This document shows, in pieces, positions 48,648 through 57,311 of a stretch of DNA of 64,000 bases. The stretch comes from Chenggangzhangella methanolivorans (GTDB taxonomy: Bacteria > Pseudomonadota > Alphaproteobacteria > Rhizobiales > Methylopilaceae). Position 1 is the stretch's first letter. The number at the start of each line of letters is the position of its first letter. Below the pieces are notes generated by a model that was given only the letters and a program-made list of their open reading frames with translations, had not been told where the DNA came from and did not search any database. The DNA lies in the NCBI RefSeq assembly GCF_019797865.1, contig NZ_CP081869.1, forward strand, positions 3,559,501 to 3,623,500, written 5' to 3'. The translations under genes and the position numbers were made by a program.

Positions 48648-49751
48648 TCACTCGGCGGTTCTGGCGCGGGCGAATTTCTGGACGAGCGCGCGCTCGGAGG
48701 CGACGCCGGCCTTGCGATAGATCCGCAGCTTGACGTTCTTCACCGCGCCCTTGCTAATTTCGAGCGTCTGGGCGATGGCGCCGGTGGTGACGCCGGCCAT
48801 CACAAGATCGAAGACCGCCTTTTCGCGCGCCGTCAGGCCAGGATCCGGCTCCGCCCGGTCGGCGGCTTTGGCGCGCGGCGTGAGAACGAACATCCGGCCC
48901 GCGGGCGCGAGCGGAAAGTAGTCGTCGAAGCGCTCGACCTTGAGCGTGTGGCCGGCGAGATCGATGGAGCGCGCGTCCGTCGCCGCGGCCACGGCTTCGG
49001 CGATCGAGGCGTCGGCCGCCGTCGCTTCGCGCCAGGACGGGGTCGCGAAGATCTCGAGCCCCATCCGGTCCTGCACCAGAGTCGGGCGCGTGATCAGCTC
49101 GCTGTCGGTGACGTCGCCGGCGTAGCGCAGCCTGTCGAAGATCCGGCCGACATGCGTCTTGTGGAAGCCGTCGAGCATGGGAAACACGAGACGGCTCCGC
49201 TCGATCTCGGCCTCGGTGAAGCGGCCCTTCTCGCGCTCCAGGAACATGCCGAGCGAGGAGTGTCCGACGGTCGAGAAGAAGATCCCGAGTTCGTCCGTGA
49301 TCTTGGCCGCCGCCTTGAACAGGCGGCTGTAGGGCTGCGGATCGATCGGCCCGCCGCGCGCGCCGAAGCTTGCAAGCGAGCGCACGCCCGGCTCCTCGTA
49401 CCGTTTCCAGTGCGCCGAGAACGGATCGAGCGCCGAGCAGTTGGCGACATAGAAGTCGACGACGTCCGCCGGAACGTTGGCGGTGTAGATGACGTCCGGC
49501 GGCGCGCCGCGTGAATAGCGGATGATCCAGCTGGCGCTGTGCGGGATGGTGGCGCCGAACAGCTCGACCAGAAGCTGGTGGAACCGGTCCGTCCCGATCG
49601 ACGACGCGACCTCGCCGACCCGGCGAAACCATTCCGCCTGGCCGAGCCGGATGGGCCCGGCCACGGCGTCCGGCGAAAAATTCTCGGCTTCATCCGACTG
49701 ACGCGTCATGGGCTCTGCCCAAATTTGCGGCAGACCAACCGCCGTGCTCAC
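48648..49751 (-). CDS. LuxR-type transcriptional regulator, paralogue 1
   Basis: The 367-residue protein has a C-terminal LuxR helix-turn-helix (LTAREKAVFDLVMAGVTTGA, then IAQTLEISKGAVKNVKLRIYRKAGV). The N-terminal 280 residues are not a known autoinducer, GAF or receiver domain that I could recognise, but share many blocks with the next upstream gene, such as SWIIRYSRGAPPDVIYTANV and ALDPFSAHWKRYEEPGV. The GTG at 49751 overlaps the upstream stop (GTGA); an ATG at 49709 is an alternative. Divergence from the permease-tmm-tdm genes suggests control of that cluster (inferred). Confidence 0.85.
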   Translation of the reverse strand: MSTAVGLPQIWAEPMTRQSDEAENFSPDAVAGPIRLGQAEWFRRVGEVASSIGTDRFHQLLVELFGATIPHSASWIIRYSRGAPPDVIYTANVPADVVDFYVANCSALDPFSAHWKRYEEPGVRSLASFGARGGPIDPQPYSRLFKAAAKITDELGIFFSTVGHSSLGMFLEREKGRFTEAEIERSRLVFPMLDGFHKTHVGRIFDRLRYAGDVTDSELITRPTLVQDRMGLEIFATPSWREATAADASIAEAVAAATDARSIDLAGHTLKVERFDDYFPLAPAGRMFVLTPRAKAADRAEPDPGLTAREKAVFDLVMAGVTTGAIAQTLEISKGAVKNVKLRIYRKAGVASERALVQKFARARTAE

Positions 49752-50797
49752 GGGTGAGCCTCATAGAGCGCCATCAATTTCGTGACCAGCGCGGCTTCGG
49801 TCGTGACGTCGGCCTTGCGGTAGATCCGCATCTTGCAGTTCTTCACCGAGCCGACCCCGAGGCCGAGCGTCTCCGCGATCTCGGCGGAGTTCCGCCCCTT
49901 CATCACGAGATCGAGGATGTCGCGCTCGCGCGGCGTGAAGATCTGCAGGACGTTCGACAGCACCGCGTCGTCGGTCGCGCCGCGCGGCCGCGGCTCTATC
50001 ACATACATGCGGCCGCCCGGCGCGAGCGGGAAATCGGCTCCGAGCGCCTCCGCCTTCAGGACGGCGTCGTCGAGCTCGACTTGGGGAAGCGGTCCGCCCC
50101 GCAGCGCGCCGAGCTGCGCGGCGAGCGCCGGATGGGCGGCGAAACGCTCGTTCCAGGCGGCGTTCGACCAGACCGGCTCGGCGGAGCGGTCCTCGATCAG
50201 CGTCGGACGGTCGATCATCGCGGTCACGTCCGCGCCGTCGTCGTAGCGCAGTTCGTTGAACATCCAGCCGAGATGCGCGCGGTAGAAGCTTTCGAGCGCC
50301 GGATACATCAGCTGCGCCCGCGCGACCTCGGCGCGCGTGAAATGACCGGAGACGCGCTCGAGAAAGAACGCGAAGCAATTGTGCGCGGTGGCGGGAAAGA
50401 TCACGCCGAGCTCGTCCTCGACCTGCGCCGCCGGCAGGAACAGCCTAGTGTAGAGCAGGTACTCGACGCTCTCGTCGCGCAGGGTCTCGAGCGTGAAGAC
50501 GCCGGGCTCGCGCGTCGCCTTCCAGCGGCGGGAGAACGGGTCCACGCCGCCGCATTCGTTCATGTAGACGTCCATCGCGTGGCTGCTGACGTTGTGGGTG
50601 TAGACGACGTCCGGCGGCGCCTCGCCCGAATAGCGGATGATCCAGACGGCGTCGCTCGGGATGCTCGCCTCCAGCAGCGCGATGAGCTCCCGGTGGAAAA
50701 ACTTGGTGCCGATCGACTGGATGACCTCGCCCGCATGCGCGAACCAGTCCGGCGCGTCGATGCGGGGCAGCGCGGACCGCGCTTCGGTCGAGATCAT
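49748..50797 (-). CDS. LuxR-type transcriptional regulator, paralogue 2
   Basis: The 349-residue protein starts at the ATG at 50797 (MISTEARSALPRI). The same layout as its neighbour: a long N-terminal domain with VWIIRYSGEAPPDVVYTHNV and GVDPFSRRWKATREPGVF, and a C-terminal LuxR helix-turn-helix (FTPRERDILDLVMKGRNSAE, then IAETLGLGVGSVKNCKMRIYRKADV). It is the gene closest to the shared intergenic region. The two proteins may form heterodimers or sense different amines; nothing in the sequence decides this. Confidence 0.85.
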   Translation of the reverse strand: MISTEARSALPRIDAPDWFAHAGEVIQSIGTKFFHRELIALLEASIPSDAVWIIRYSGEAPPDVVYTHNVSSHAMDVYMNECGGVDPFSRRWKATREPGVFTLETLRDESVEYLLYTRLFLPAAQVEDELGVIFPATAHNCFAFFLERVSGHFTRAEVARAQLMYPALESFYRAHLGWMFNELRYDDGADVTAMIDRPTLIEDRSAEPVWSNAAWNERFAAHPALAAQLGALRGGPLPQVELDDAVLKAEALGADFPLAPGGRMYVIEPRPRGATDDAVLSNVLQIFTPRERDILDLVMKGRNSAEIAETLGLGVGSVKNCKMRIYRKADVTTEAALVTKLMALYEAHP

Positions 50798-51483
50798 GCA
50801 AGGGAACCTAAGCGTTCTCGCGCGTCGAACAAAGCCGCGATCACGCCGTCCCGCGCAAGTTTGAGAGCCGTTCCAGACCGGATTCGCGAGCGCCCCGCGA
50901 TCGATAGGCGTGCCCAATGGTGCCATTCGTCACCATTGCGTCATCAGCAAAGCGCGGGGATGCTCACTTCAAAATAAGAAAGACTCAAGGGAACGCCTAA
51001 GCTAACGCAGGCCATCCGCGTCTCCGAAAAATTTCGGAGCGCTGCGCTTCCCTGCGCCGAAGATCTCCATCCCTTGCGTCTCAAGCAACGCATCGCCGTC
51101 GCATGCTGAAAGCTTGCGTTCGGCGACGCCATGGGAGGGCTTCGCATGCGCTGCACTTGCTGCCGCAAATATCGGCGCTTCAGCCTATTTTTTATTCAGA
51201 AGAAAAACTTTTGACATGGGCGATAATTGCTGCATCATCGCGGCAAGATCGCGAAGACGCAGTCGATCCGGCCACGGACGGGCGTGTCGTCGATGCTTAC
51301 GGACTACGACGTCAGACCAATGCTTTCGAGCCGCGACGGACATCATGCCGACGCGGCGGCGAACTCTTGCGGCGCGCCGGAAACGGCTGCGGCGTTCGGG
51401 GCTCTATGCCTTGAACGCTGCGCCTGGGCGCATGCGAAAGCTCGCGGAAGCGCCATGCATCGTGACTGCAACGGGGTAACAAC
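50798..51483. other. Divergent regulatory region between luxR pair and permease
   Basis: This 686-bp region has no convincing gene. It includes the palindrome at 51022-51039, a TTGACA at 51211-51216 that could be a -35 element for the permease (no good -10 at the right spacing), and an AT-rich spot at 51185-51215. Short frames between 51100 and 51480 lack Shine-Dalgarno signals and family matches. A long leader for the permease mRNA is possible. Confidence 0.5.
51022..51039. promoter_or_regulatory. Perfect 18-bp palindrome, candidate operator
   Basis: CTCCGAAA-AA-TTTCGGAG is a perfect dyad, 8-bp arms with a 2-bp centre. It lies 225 bp upstream of the luxR pair start and 445 bp upstream of the permease. 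A perfect dyad of this size is the usual target of a dimeric regulator such as a LuxR-type protein. Confidence 0.5.
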
Positions 51484-53106
51484 ATGACAATTGCGGCCGG
51501 CGACATCAGCGTGGCGGGAGGCGAGGAGCGCCAACTCTCACGCAGCATCAACTGGACAGGCGCGTTCTGGGTGGCGAGCGGGGTGCCGCCGCTGGTCCTG
51601 TTCTCGATCGGCGGCATCGCCGGCACGACCGGCACGGTCGCGTTCGCGATCTGGGCCGCGTCGATGTTCATGGGCTTCCTGCAGTCCTTCATCTACGCCG
51701 AGATCGCGGGCCTCTTCCCGAACAAGTCGGGCGGCGCCTCGATCTACGGCGCGGCCGCGTGGGTGCGCTACGCCAAGCCCGTCGCGCCGCTTTCGGTGTG
51801 GTGCAACTGGTTCGCCTGGTCGCCGGTGCTCTCGCTCGGCACCTCGATCGCCGCCGGCTACATCCTCACCGCGATCTCGCCCGACGCGGCCTCGGCGCTG
51901 CGGACCTGGACGCTGTTCACGGGCTCGCTCGGGCCGGTGTCGTTCTCGTTCAACGCCGCCTTCTTCATCGGCGCGGCGCTGATGCTGATGACCTTCTGGA
52001 TCCAGCATCGCGGCATTCTCGACACCGCCAACACCCAGAAGTTCATCGGCCTCCTGGTCATCATCCCGCTCGCGATCGTCGGCATCGCGCCGCTGCTGCA
52101 GAACGGGGTGAACTGGGCGAACTTCACGCCCTTCGTGCCGCTCGCCGAGGCCTACAAGCCTGAGCCCGGCTCCTGGAACATCGCCGGCTGGACGCTGGTG
52201 CTCGGCGGCATGTTCATCGCCGCCTGGTCGACCTACGGCTTCGAGACCGCGGTCTGCTACACGAGCGAGTTCAAGGATCCGCGCAAGGACACGTTCAAGG
52301 CCATCTTCTTCTCGGGCCTCCTCTGCATCGGCTTCTTCGTGATCGTGCCCTTCACGTTCCAGAGCCAGCTCGGCCTGACGGGCATGCTCGAGACCCCGAT
52401 CGTTGACGGCTCGGGCGTCGCCGCCGCGCTCGCTCACATGGTCGGCGGCGGTCCGATCATCGAGAACGCGCTGGTCATGCTCATGATCCTCGCGCTGATC
52501 CTGTGCCTGATGACCGCGATGGCCGGCTCCTCGCGCACGCTCTACCAGGGCTCGGTCGACGGCTGGCTGCCGAAGTACCTCTCCTTCGTGAACCACAACG
52601 GCGCGCCCACCAACGCCATGTGGACCGACCTCGCGGTCAACTTGGTCCTGCTCGCGATCGCCTGCGCCGACGCCACCTCGTTCTTCTTCATCCTGGCGGT
52701 GTCGAACTGCGGCTACATCATCTTCAACTTCCTGAACCTGAACTCGGGCTGGATCCACCGGATCGACAACGGCCACATCGACCGCCCCTACAAGGCCCCG
52801 ACGGTCATCATCGCGATCGGCACGATCTTCGCTTTCGTCAACGCCGTGTTCATGGGCGCGGGGGCGAAGGTTTGGAATCCGATGGCGCTGTGGGCGGGCC
52901 TGATCACGGCCGCGCTCATCATCCCGGTGTTCCTGTTCCGCCACTACGTGCAGGACAAGGGCAAGTTCCCGGCCAAGATGCTCGAGGACCTCGGCGTCGG
53001 CGAGCAGAACGCGATCAGCCAGCGCAAGGCCGGGATCCTGCCTTACCTCACGCTGCTGGCGGGCGTCGCCACGGTGCTCATCGCCAACTGGGTCTTCCAG
53101 CTCTGA
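51484..53106 (+). CDS. APC superfamily permease
   Basis: This 540-residue inner-membrane transporter has about 12 helices. Typical amino acid/polyamine/organocation features: INWTGAFWVASGVPPLVLFSI in helix 1, SFIYAEIAGLFPNKSGGASIYGA, GFETAVCYTSEFKDPRKDTF and TAMAGSSRTLYQGSVDGWLP. Its place as first gene before the amine oxidation genes suggests uptake of a methylated amine or a related cation; APC permeases are found in similar clusters of other methylotrophs. Substrate is inferred from context only. A terminator-like hairpin follows. Confidence 0.88.
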   Translation: MTIAAGDISVAGGEERQLSRSINWTGAFWVASGVPPLVLFSIGGIAGTTGTVAFAIWAASMFMGFLQSFIYAEIAGLFPNKSGGASIYGAAAWVRYAKPVAPLSVWCNWFAWSPVLSLGTSIAAGYILTAISPDAASALRTWTLFTGSLGPVSFSFNAAFFIGAALMLMTFWIQHRGILDTANTQKFIGLLVIIPLAIVGIAPLLQNGVNWANFTPFVPLAEAYKPEPGSWNIAGWTLVLGGMFIAAWSTYGFETAVCYTSEFKDPRKDTFKAIFFSGLLCIGFFVIVPFTFQSQLGLTGMLETPIVDGSGVAAALAHMVGGGPIIENALVMLMILALILCLMTAMAGSSRTLYQGSVDGWLPKYLSFVNHNGAPTNAMWTDLAVNLVLLAIACADATSFFFILAVSNCGYIIFNFLNLNSGWIHRIDNGHIDRPYKAPTVIIAIGTIFAFVNAVFMGAGAKVWNPMALWAGLITAALIIPVFLFRHYVQDKGKFPAKMLEDLGVGEQNAISQRKAGILPYLTLLAGVATVLIANWVFQL

Positions 53107-53119
53107 CGCATCGCGTCCC

Positions 53120-53153
53120 GGCCCCGGCGCGGCGACGCGCCGGGGCCTCTTTT
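53120..53153 (+). terminator. Strong hairpin after the permease gene
   Basis: GGCCCCGGCGCG (53120-53131) and CGCGCCGGGGCC (53136-53147) form a perfect 12-bp stem with a GCGA loop, followed by TCTTTTCG. It lies 13 bp after the permease stop and 36 bp before the next gene, so it may attenuate rather than end transcription. Confidence 0.75.
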
Positions 53154-53188
53154 CGCCACGCCTCGAAATAGCTGAGCAGAGAGACTTC

Positions 53189-53785
53189 GTGTCCGCCATC
53201 AAAAGCCGACCGATCTATCCCGGACTGAAGCTTGACGAGAGGGCGCGCCGCCACCTCGTCGCGGCGGAAGGCGAGGGCGCCCTCGCGGTGATCGGGACCT
53301 TCAAGGGCGAGCCCGCCGCGCTCGCCGCCACGACGCTGATCTACACGCCCGGCGGCTCCGCGGGGCAGGGCCACGAGGACGCGCTCGCGGGCCTCGGGGT
53401 CGGGACGCTGCATGTGGCGCCCACCCAGGAGACCGCCATGGTGCGGCTCAACAGTTTTCTCGCCAACGCCGTCATGGGCACGCGTCTCTACGCGGCCGGC
53501 GTCGAGGGCTTTCTCGGCAAGGTGATCGCGTCCGGCCTCGAGCACGGCGTCGACCATCAGTCGATCTATACCGAGCATCGCGGCTCGCTCGCCCGGCGCG
53601 TCCAGTGCGTCCACTGCAAGGGCGTCACCGAAGACGTGACCGCGACGCCCTTCGTCTGCTCGCATTGCGGGCTGAACCTGTTCGTGCGCGACCACTATTC
53701 GCGACGGCTCGCGGCCTTCCAGGGCGTCGTCGTGGATTGCGAGGAGCCCGGCGCTCTTCCGGCGAAAGAGGAGCTCTACCTGTGA
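53189..53785 (+). CDS. dmmA: Dimethylamine monooxygenase subunit DmmA-like
   Basis: The 198-residue protein starts at a GTG at 53189. The C-terminal quarter carries a zinc-ribbon-like pair, CVHCKGVTEDVTATPFVCSHCG, followed by LNLFVRDHYSRRLAAFQGVV, the pattern of the DmmA family of dimethylamine monooxygenase subunits. The N-terminal part has glycine-rich and HVAPTQETAMVRLNSFLA stretches. With the reductase and the heme subunit it should oxidise dimethylamine to methylamine and formaldehyde. Its stop overlaps the reductase start (GTGA), implying tight coupling. Confidence 0.82.
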   Translation: MSAIKSRPIYPGLKLDERARRHLVAAEGEGALAVIGTFKGEPAALAATTLIYTPGGSAGQGHEDALAGLGVGTLHVAPTQETAMVRLNSFLANAVMGTRLYAAGVEGFLGKVIASGLEHGVDHQSIYTEHRGSLARRVQCVHCKGVTEDVTATPFVCSHCGLNLFVRDHYSRRLAAFQGVVVDCEEPGALPAKEELYL

Positions 53786-54743
53786 GCGGCGGCGTCGAAC
53801 TGAAGGTCCGGGTTGCCGAGATCGAGCAGGCGACCGACACGGTGAAGCGCTTCCGCTTCGTCTCCGTTTCCGGCGAGCCGCTGCCGACCTATTCGGCCGG
53901 TGCCCATGTCATCGTGACGATGTCGGACGACGGCCGCCGGATCAAAAACCCCTATTCGCTGATCGACCGCGCCGAGGACGGCTCGAGCTACCGGATCGGC
54001 GTGCTGCGGACGCAGGACTCCCGCGGCGGCTCTAGGTTTATGCACGAAAAGGTCGAGGTCGGAACCGAGCTCACCATCGCGATGCCGGTGAACCTGTTCC
54101 CGATCGTGCGGACGGGCCGCAAGCACATTCTGGTGGCGGGCGGCATCGGGATCACGCCGATCCACGCAATGGCGGCGGAGCTCAAGAAGCAGAGCCTCCC
54201 TACGAGATCCACTACGCCATGCGCTCGGCCGCCCACGGGGCCTTCGTCGAGGAGCTCGGGAACGCCCATGGCGACAAGCTCCGGCTCTACCGCGACGACT
54301 GCAGCGAGATCATCGAGGTGGCGAAAATCCTCGCCCACCAGCCGCTCGGCACGCATCTCAATGTGTGCGGGCCCGAGGGCATGATCGACGCGATCCTGAA
54401 AGGCGGCCGCGACGCCGGCTGGCCCGACGAGAACCTCCACGCCGAGCGCTTCCTGTCGCCGGCGGGCGGCGAGCCGTTCTCGGTCACGCTCGCGAAAGCC
54501 GGCATCACCGCGCAGGTCCGCTCCGACCAGAGCCTGCTCGAAGCGATCGAGGAGGCGGGCGTCGACGCCCCGTATCTCTGCCGCGGCGGCGCCTGCGGCC
54601 AGTGCGAGACCGTGGTGCTCGGAGCCGACGGCGAGCTCGACCACAAGGACCACTACCTCACGGACGAGGAAAAGGCCTCGGGCCGGAAGATCATGATCTG
54701 CATGTCGCGCCTGAAAGGCCGCGAACTGGTGCTCGACCTGTGA
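53782..54743 (+). CDS. dmmB: Dimethylamine monooxygenase reductase subunit (frameshifted)
   Basis: This PDR/VanB-type reductase passes electrons from NAD(P)H through flavin and [2Fe-2S] to the oxygenase. The GTG at 53782 starts SGGVELKVRVAEIE. Seen: flavin motif IKNPYSLIDRAEDG near residue 55, nucleotide-binding HILVAGGIGITPIHAMAAEL near 115, and C-terminal plant-type ferredoxin with CRGGACGQCETVVLG and a fourth Cys in MICMSRLKG. The frame breaks near 54199; one extra C gives LPYEIHYAMRSAAHGAF. The corrected length is about 320 residues, full length for the family. Confidence 0.88.
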
Positions 54744-54765
54744 GCGCGGCCTGCACGAGCCGAGC

Positions 54766-54883
54766 GCGTGCTTCGAGACGCCCGGCTCCCGCCGGGCTCC
54801 TCAGCATGAGGTCGGTTCGCGCTTTGGCATTCTCCCACGCCCCTCATGCTGAGGAGGCCCGAAGGGCCGTCTCGAAGCACGCA
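54766..54883. repeat. Family B intergenic palindrome, copy 3
   Basis: The ends GCGTGCTTCGAGACG and CGTCTCGAAGCACGC pair, as do CTCCTCAGCATGAGG and CCTCATGCTGAGGAG. It occupies most of the 175-bp gap between the reductase and the heme subunit genes of the dimethylamine monooxygenase. Confidence 0.92.
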
Positions 54884-54918
54884 GTCGGGCTGATCCAATA
54901 CTCGAACGGAGCCGCCCG

Positions 54919-55959
54919 ATGACGATCCAGTTCAAGACCGAAACCTTCCGAGACGACTTCACCTTCTCGAACTCGCCGGAGGCGATCCGTCGCTTTCCGT
55001 TCCCGTTCGACAAGGATCATTACATGTACGCGGTCAACATCGAGCAGCACATGCCGGGGCCGATCAAGTCGGCGACCGAATTCCCGATCGACATCGACGA
55101 GCACTACGTCGCCGAGATGGCCGACCGGTCGCTGGTGCTGAAGCAGGACCCGCTGCGTTGCCAGTCGCTGCCGCACATGATCACGGCCGAATGGGACCTG
55201 CTCGAGCTCCTGATGGAGTCGATGTCGAAGCACTATCCCGAGCACTTCACCCTGACCAAGGACGGCGACCGCTGGCATTGGATCAACCGGCCGCTCGGCA
55301 TCGACCAGCAGTTCACCTTCGGCGACACGGCCACGCTGCCCTATCCGCCGATGGAATACGTCACCCGCCAGTGCCAGGGCGACTTCAACCTGATCGACCA
55401 GAGAAACGACAATCTCTGGATGGACGCGGGCATCATCACGTCCCAGGCCGACTGGTCGCTCGACTTCGACCTCGGCATGAACTTCATGGAATGGCACGCG
55501 CCGGTGCCGATCGCCCATGACATCGGGGTGTTCGACCGGGCGCTGAAGTTCCTGCTGAACCTTCAGCAGGGCCGGCCGGTGCGCCGCCTCAACTGGACGA
55601 TGACCATCAATCCGCGGCTCGATACGTCGCCGGAGAACTACCACAAGTGGGGCGTAGACCGGACGACGGTGACGCCCGAGAACGTCGGCGACAAGGTGCA
55701 TCTGCGCGTCGAGCTGCAGGCGCTGTGGCGGCTGCCGCGCTCGAACGCGATCGTGTTCTCGATCCGCTGCTACCTGATCAAGATGGAAGAGCTGGTGACG
55801 ATCCCCAAATGGGCGCGCCGCTTCCACCGCGTGCTGCGCGACCTGCCGGACCAGATCGCCGACTACAAGGGCACGACCCGCTACCGCCAGACCGTGGTCG
55901 ACTGGCTGGCCAAGCACGACGACGGCGCGCCGACCTCGCCGGGCTTTTATCCGGACTGA
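54919..55959 (+). CDS. Heme-dependent oxidative N-demethylase family protein (DUF3445), dimethylamine monooxygenase catalytic subunit
   Basis: This intact 346-residue protein matches DUF3445/heme-dependent oxidative N-demethylase: IRRFPFPFDKDHYMYAVNIE, LLELLMESMSKHYPEHFTLT, RQCQGDFNLIDQRNDNLWMD, then LRVELQALWRLPRSNAIVFSIRCYL and WARRFHRVLRDLPDQIADYKG. In dimethylamine monooxygenase this subunit is thought to hold the heme that activates oxygen and removes one methyl group as formaldehyde. The order here (A-like, reductase, heme subunit) and its two flanking palindromes suggest separate mRNA processing. The symbol letter used in the literature for this subunit is not certain to me. Confidence 0.88.
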   Translation: MTIQFKTETFRDDFTFSNSPEAIRRFPFPFDKDHYMYAVNIEQHMPGPIKSATEFPIDIDEHYVAEMADRSLVLKQDPLRCQSLPHMITAEWDLLELLMESMSKHYPEHFTLTKDGDRWHWINRPLGIDQQFTFGDTATLPYPPMEYVTRQCQGDFNLIDQRNDNLWMDAGIITSQADWSLDFDLGMNFMEWHAPVPIAHDIGVFDRALKFLLNLQQGRPVRRLNWTMTINPRLDTSPENYHKWGVDRTTVTPENVGDKVHLRVELQALWRLPRSNAIVFSIRCYLIKMEELVTIPKWARRFHRVLRDLPDQIADYKGTTRYRQTVVDWLAKHDDGAPTSPGFYPD

Positions 55960-55984
55960 AGGAGGCGCCTCGCTCCGACCGGAC

Positions 55985-56105
55985 TGCGTGCTTCGAGACG
56001 CTTTGGCTGACGCCAAAGCTCCTCAGCATGAGGGAGGTCGGAGCTTGGCGTCCTCCCCGGTCCTCATGCCTCGAGGAGGCCCGAAGGGCCGTCTCGAAGG
56101 ACGCA
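55985..56105. repeat. Family B intergenic palindrome, copy 4
   Basis: TGCGTGCTTCGAGACG at the left pairs with CGTCTCGAAGGACGCA at the right with one mismatch; the inner arms are more diverged (TCATGCCTCGAGGAGGC), making this the most decayed copy. It fills the gap between the heme subunit and the GcvT-like gene. Confidence 0.88.
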
Positions 56106-56151
56106 CTTCCGCTGATGCAACAATAAACGTCAGACAAGAACGGACATTTCG

Positions 56152-57282
56152 ATGGGACCCGCCGACTTTCCCCGCAAGAACGCGCTCGAGAAGATCCACC
56201 TGGATCTCGGCTCAAAGCTCGACAGCGACTGGAACGGGATGCCGATCCCGCAGCATTACTCGACCTGCCCCTATGAGGAGACCGCGACCGTCCGCACGAA
56301 GGCGGGCCTGTTCGACGTCTCGGGGCTTCGCATGATCAACGTTTCGGGCGCCGACGTCGTCGCCGTGCTCAACAAGATGCTGACCTCCGACATGGCCAAG
56401 CTGAAGGCCGGCCAGTCGGCGATCTCCAACATCGTCAACGAGAACGGAAACCTGATCGACGACGTGCTGGTCTATTGCGACGGGCCGACCGAGTTCCGTC
56501 TCTCCCACGGCGGCGGCGCGCTTGAGGACGTCATCGACGGCTTCTTCGCCGGCTCGTCCTCGACCTGGGCCAAGGACGACGACGTCCACATCCTCTCGCT
56601 GCAGGGCCCGCTCGCGCTCGACATCCTGAAGCCGCACGCCGAGAAGGACATCACCGGCCTCAAGTATTTCGAGCATTCGCCCAACGTGCTGTTCGGCAAG
56701 CAAGTGCTGATCGCGCGCGGCGGCTATTCGGCCGAGCGCGGCTACGAAGTCTTCTGCTCGGCGGCCGACGCGCCGGTCATCTGGGAGAAGATCATGGAGG
56801 CCGGGAAGAGCGCCGGCATCTGCGCGGCGTCGTGGGACTGCCTCGACATCGTCCGCGTCGAGGGCGCGCTGCTGTTCTTCCCCTTCGACATGCCTCATGG
56901 CGACGAGACCCCCTGGGAGGTCGGCGCCGACTGGACCGTCGACCTGTCCAAGTCTGACTTCAACGGCAAGGCGGCGCTCGAGAAGCGCAAAAGCGACATC
57001 CGCTTCGCCAATGTCGGCGTCGAGATCGACGCCCATGAGGCGATCGAGCCCGGCGCGAAGCTCTTGAAGGACGGCAAGGACGTGGGAACGGTCAACTCGA
57101 CCACCTACAGCCGCTATCTGATGAAGTCGATCGCGCTTGCGCAGGTGACGCCGGACCTGACGGCGATCGGAACCGCGTTTACGGTGAAGTCCGAGAAGGG
57201 CGAGTTCTCCGCCCATGTCGTGCGGACGCCGTTCTACGACCCGCACCGCCTGCGCACGCACCCGCTCGAAGAGCGCGCCTGA
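56152..57282 (+). CDS. GcvT-like aminomethyltransferase (tetrahydrofolate-dependent)
   Basis: This 376-residue protein is of the glycine cleavage T family. Blocks: [23 protein letters not shown] near residue 45, [54 protein letters not shown] near 185 and [23 protein letters not shown] region near 245. In methylamine clusters such proteins are thought to transfer the formaldehyde released by demethylation to tetrahydrofolate, giving methylene-tetrahydrofolate and limiting toxicity. It is intact. No other glycine cleavage gene (gcvH, gcvP) is nearby, which supports a dedicated amine role. Confidence 0.85.
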   Translation: MGPADFPRKNALEKIHLDLGSKLDSDWNGMPIPQHYSTCPYEETATVRTKAGLFDVSGLRMINVSGADVVAVLNKMLTSDMAKLKAGQSAISNIVNENGNLIDDVLVYCDGPTEFRLSHGGGALEDVIDGFFAGSSSTWAKDDDVHILSLQGPLALDILKPHAEKDITGLKYFEHSPNVLFGKQVLIARGGYSAERGYEVFCSAADAPVIWEKIMEAGKSAGICAASWDCLDIVRVEGALLFFPFDMPHGDETPWEVGADWTVDLSKSDFNGKAALEKRKSDIRFANVGVEIDAHEAIEPGAKLLKDGKDVGTVNSTTYSRYLMKSIALAQVTPDLTAIGTAFTVKSEKGEFSAHVVRTPFYDPHRLRTHPLEERA

Positions 57283-57311
57283 CGCTCGCCGTTCAGTTCA
57301 AGGAGGATGTC

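Noticed and set aside
51216..51232. Possible sigma-54 promoter (TGGGCGATAATTGC)
   Set aside because: The GG to GC spacing is 9 bases, not the required 10, and the GG element is not TGGCAC-like.
51103..51487. Several short overlapping frames upstream of the permease
   Set aside because: No ribosome binding sites, no homology, Arg/Cys-rich; more likely leader or regulatory DNA.
51538..53202. A 554-codon open frame antisense to the permease
   Set aside because: Extremely Arg/Glu/His-rich shadow of a membrane protein gene; no family features.
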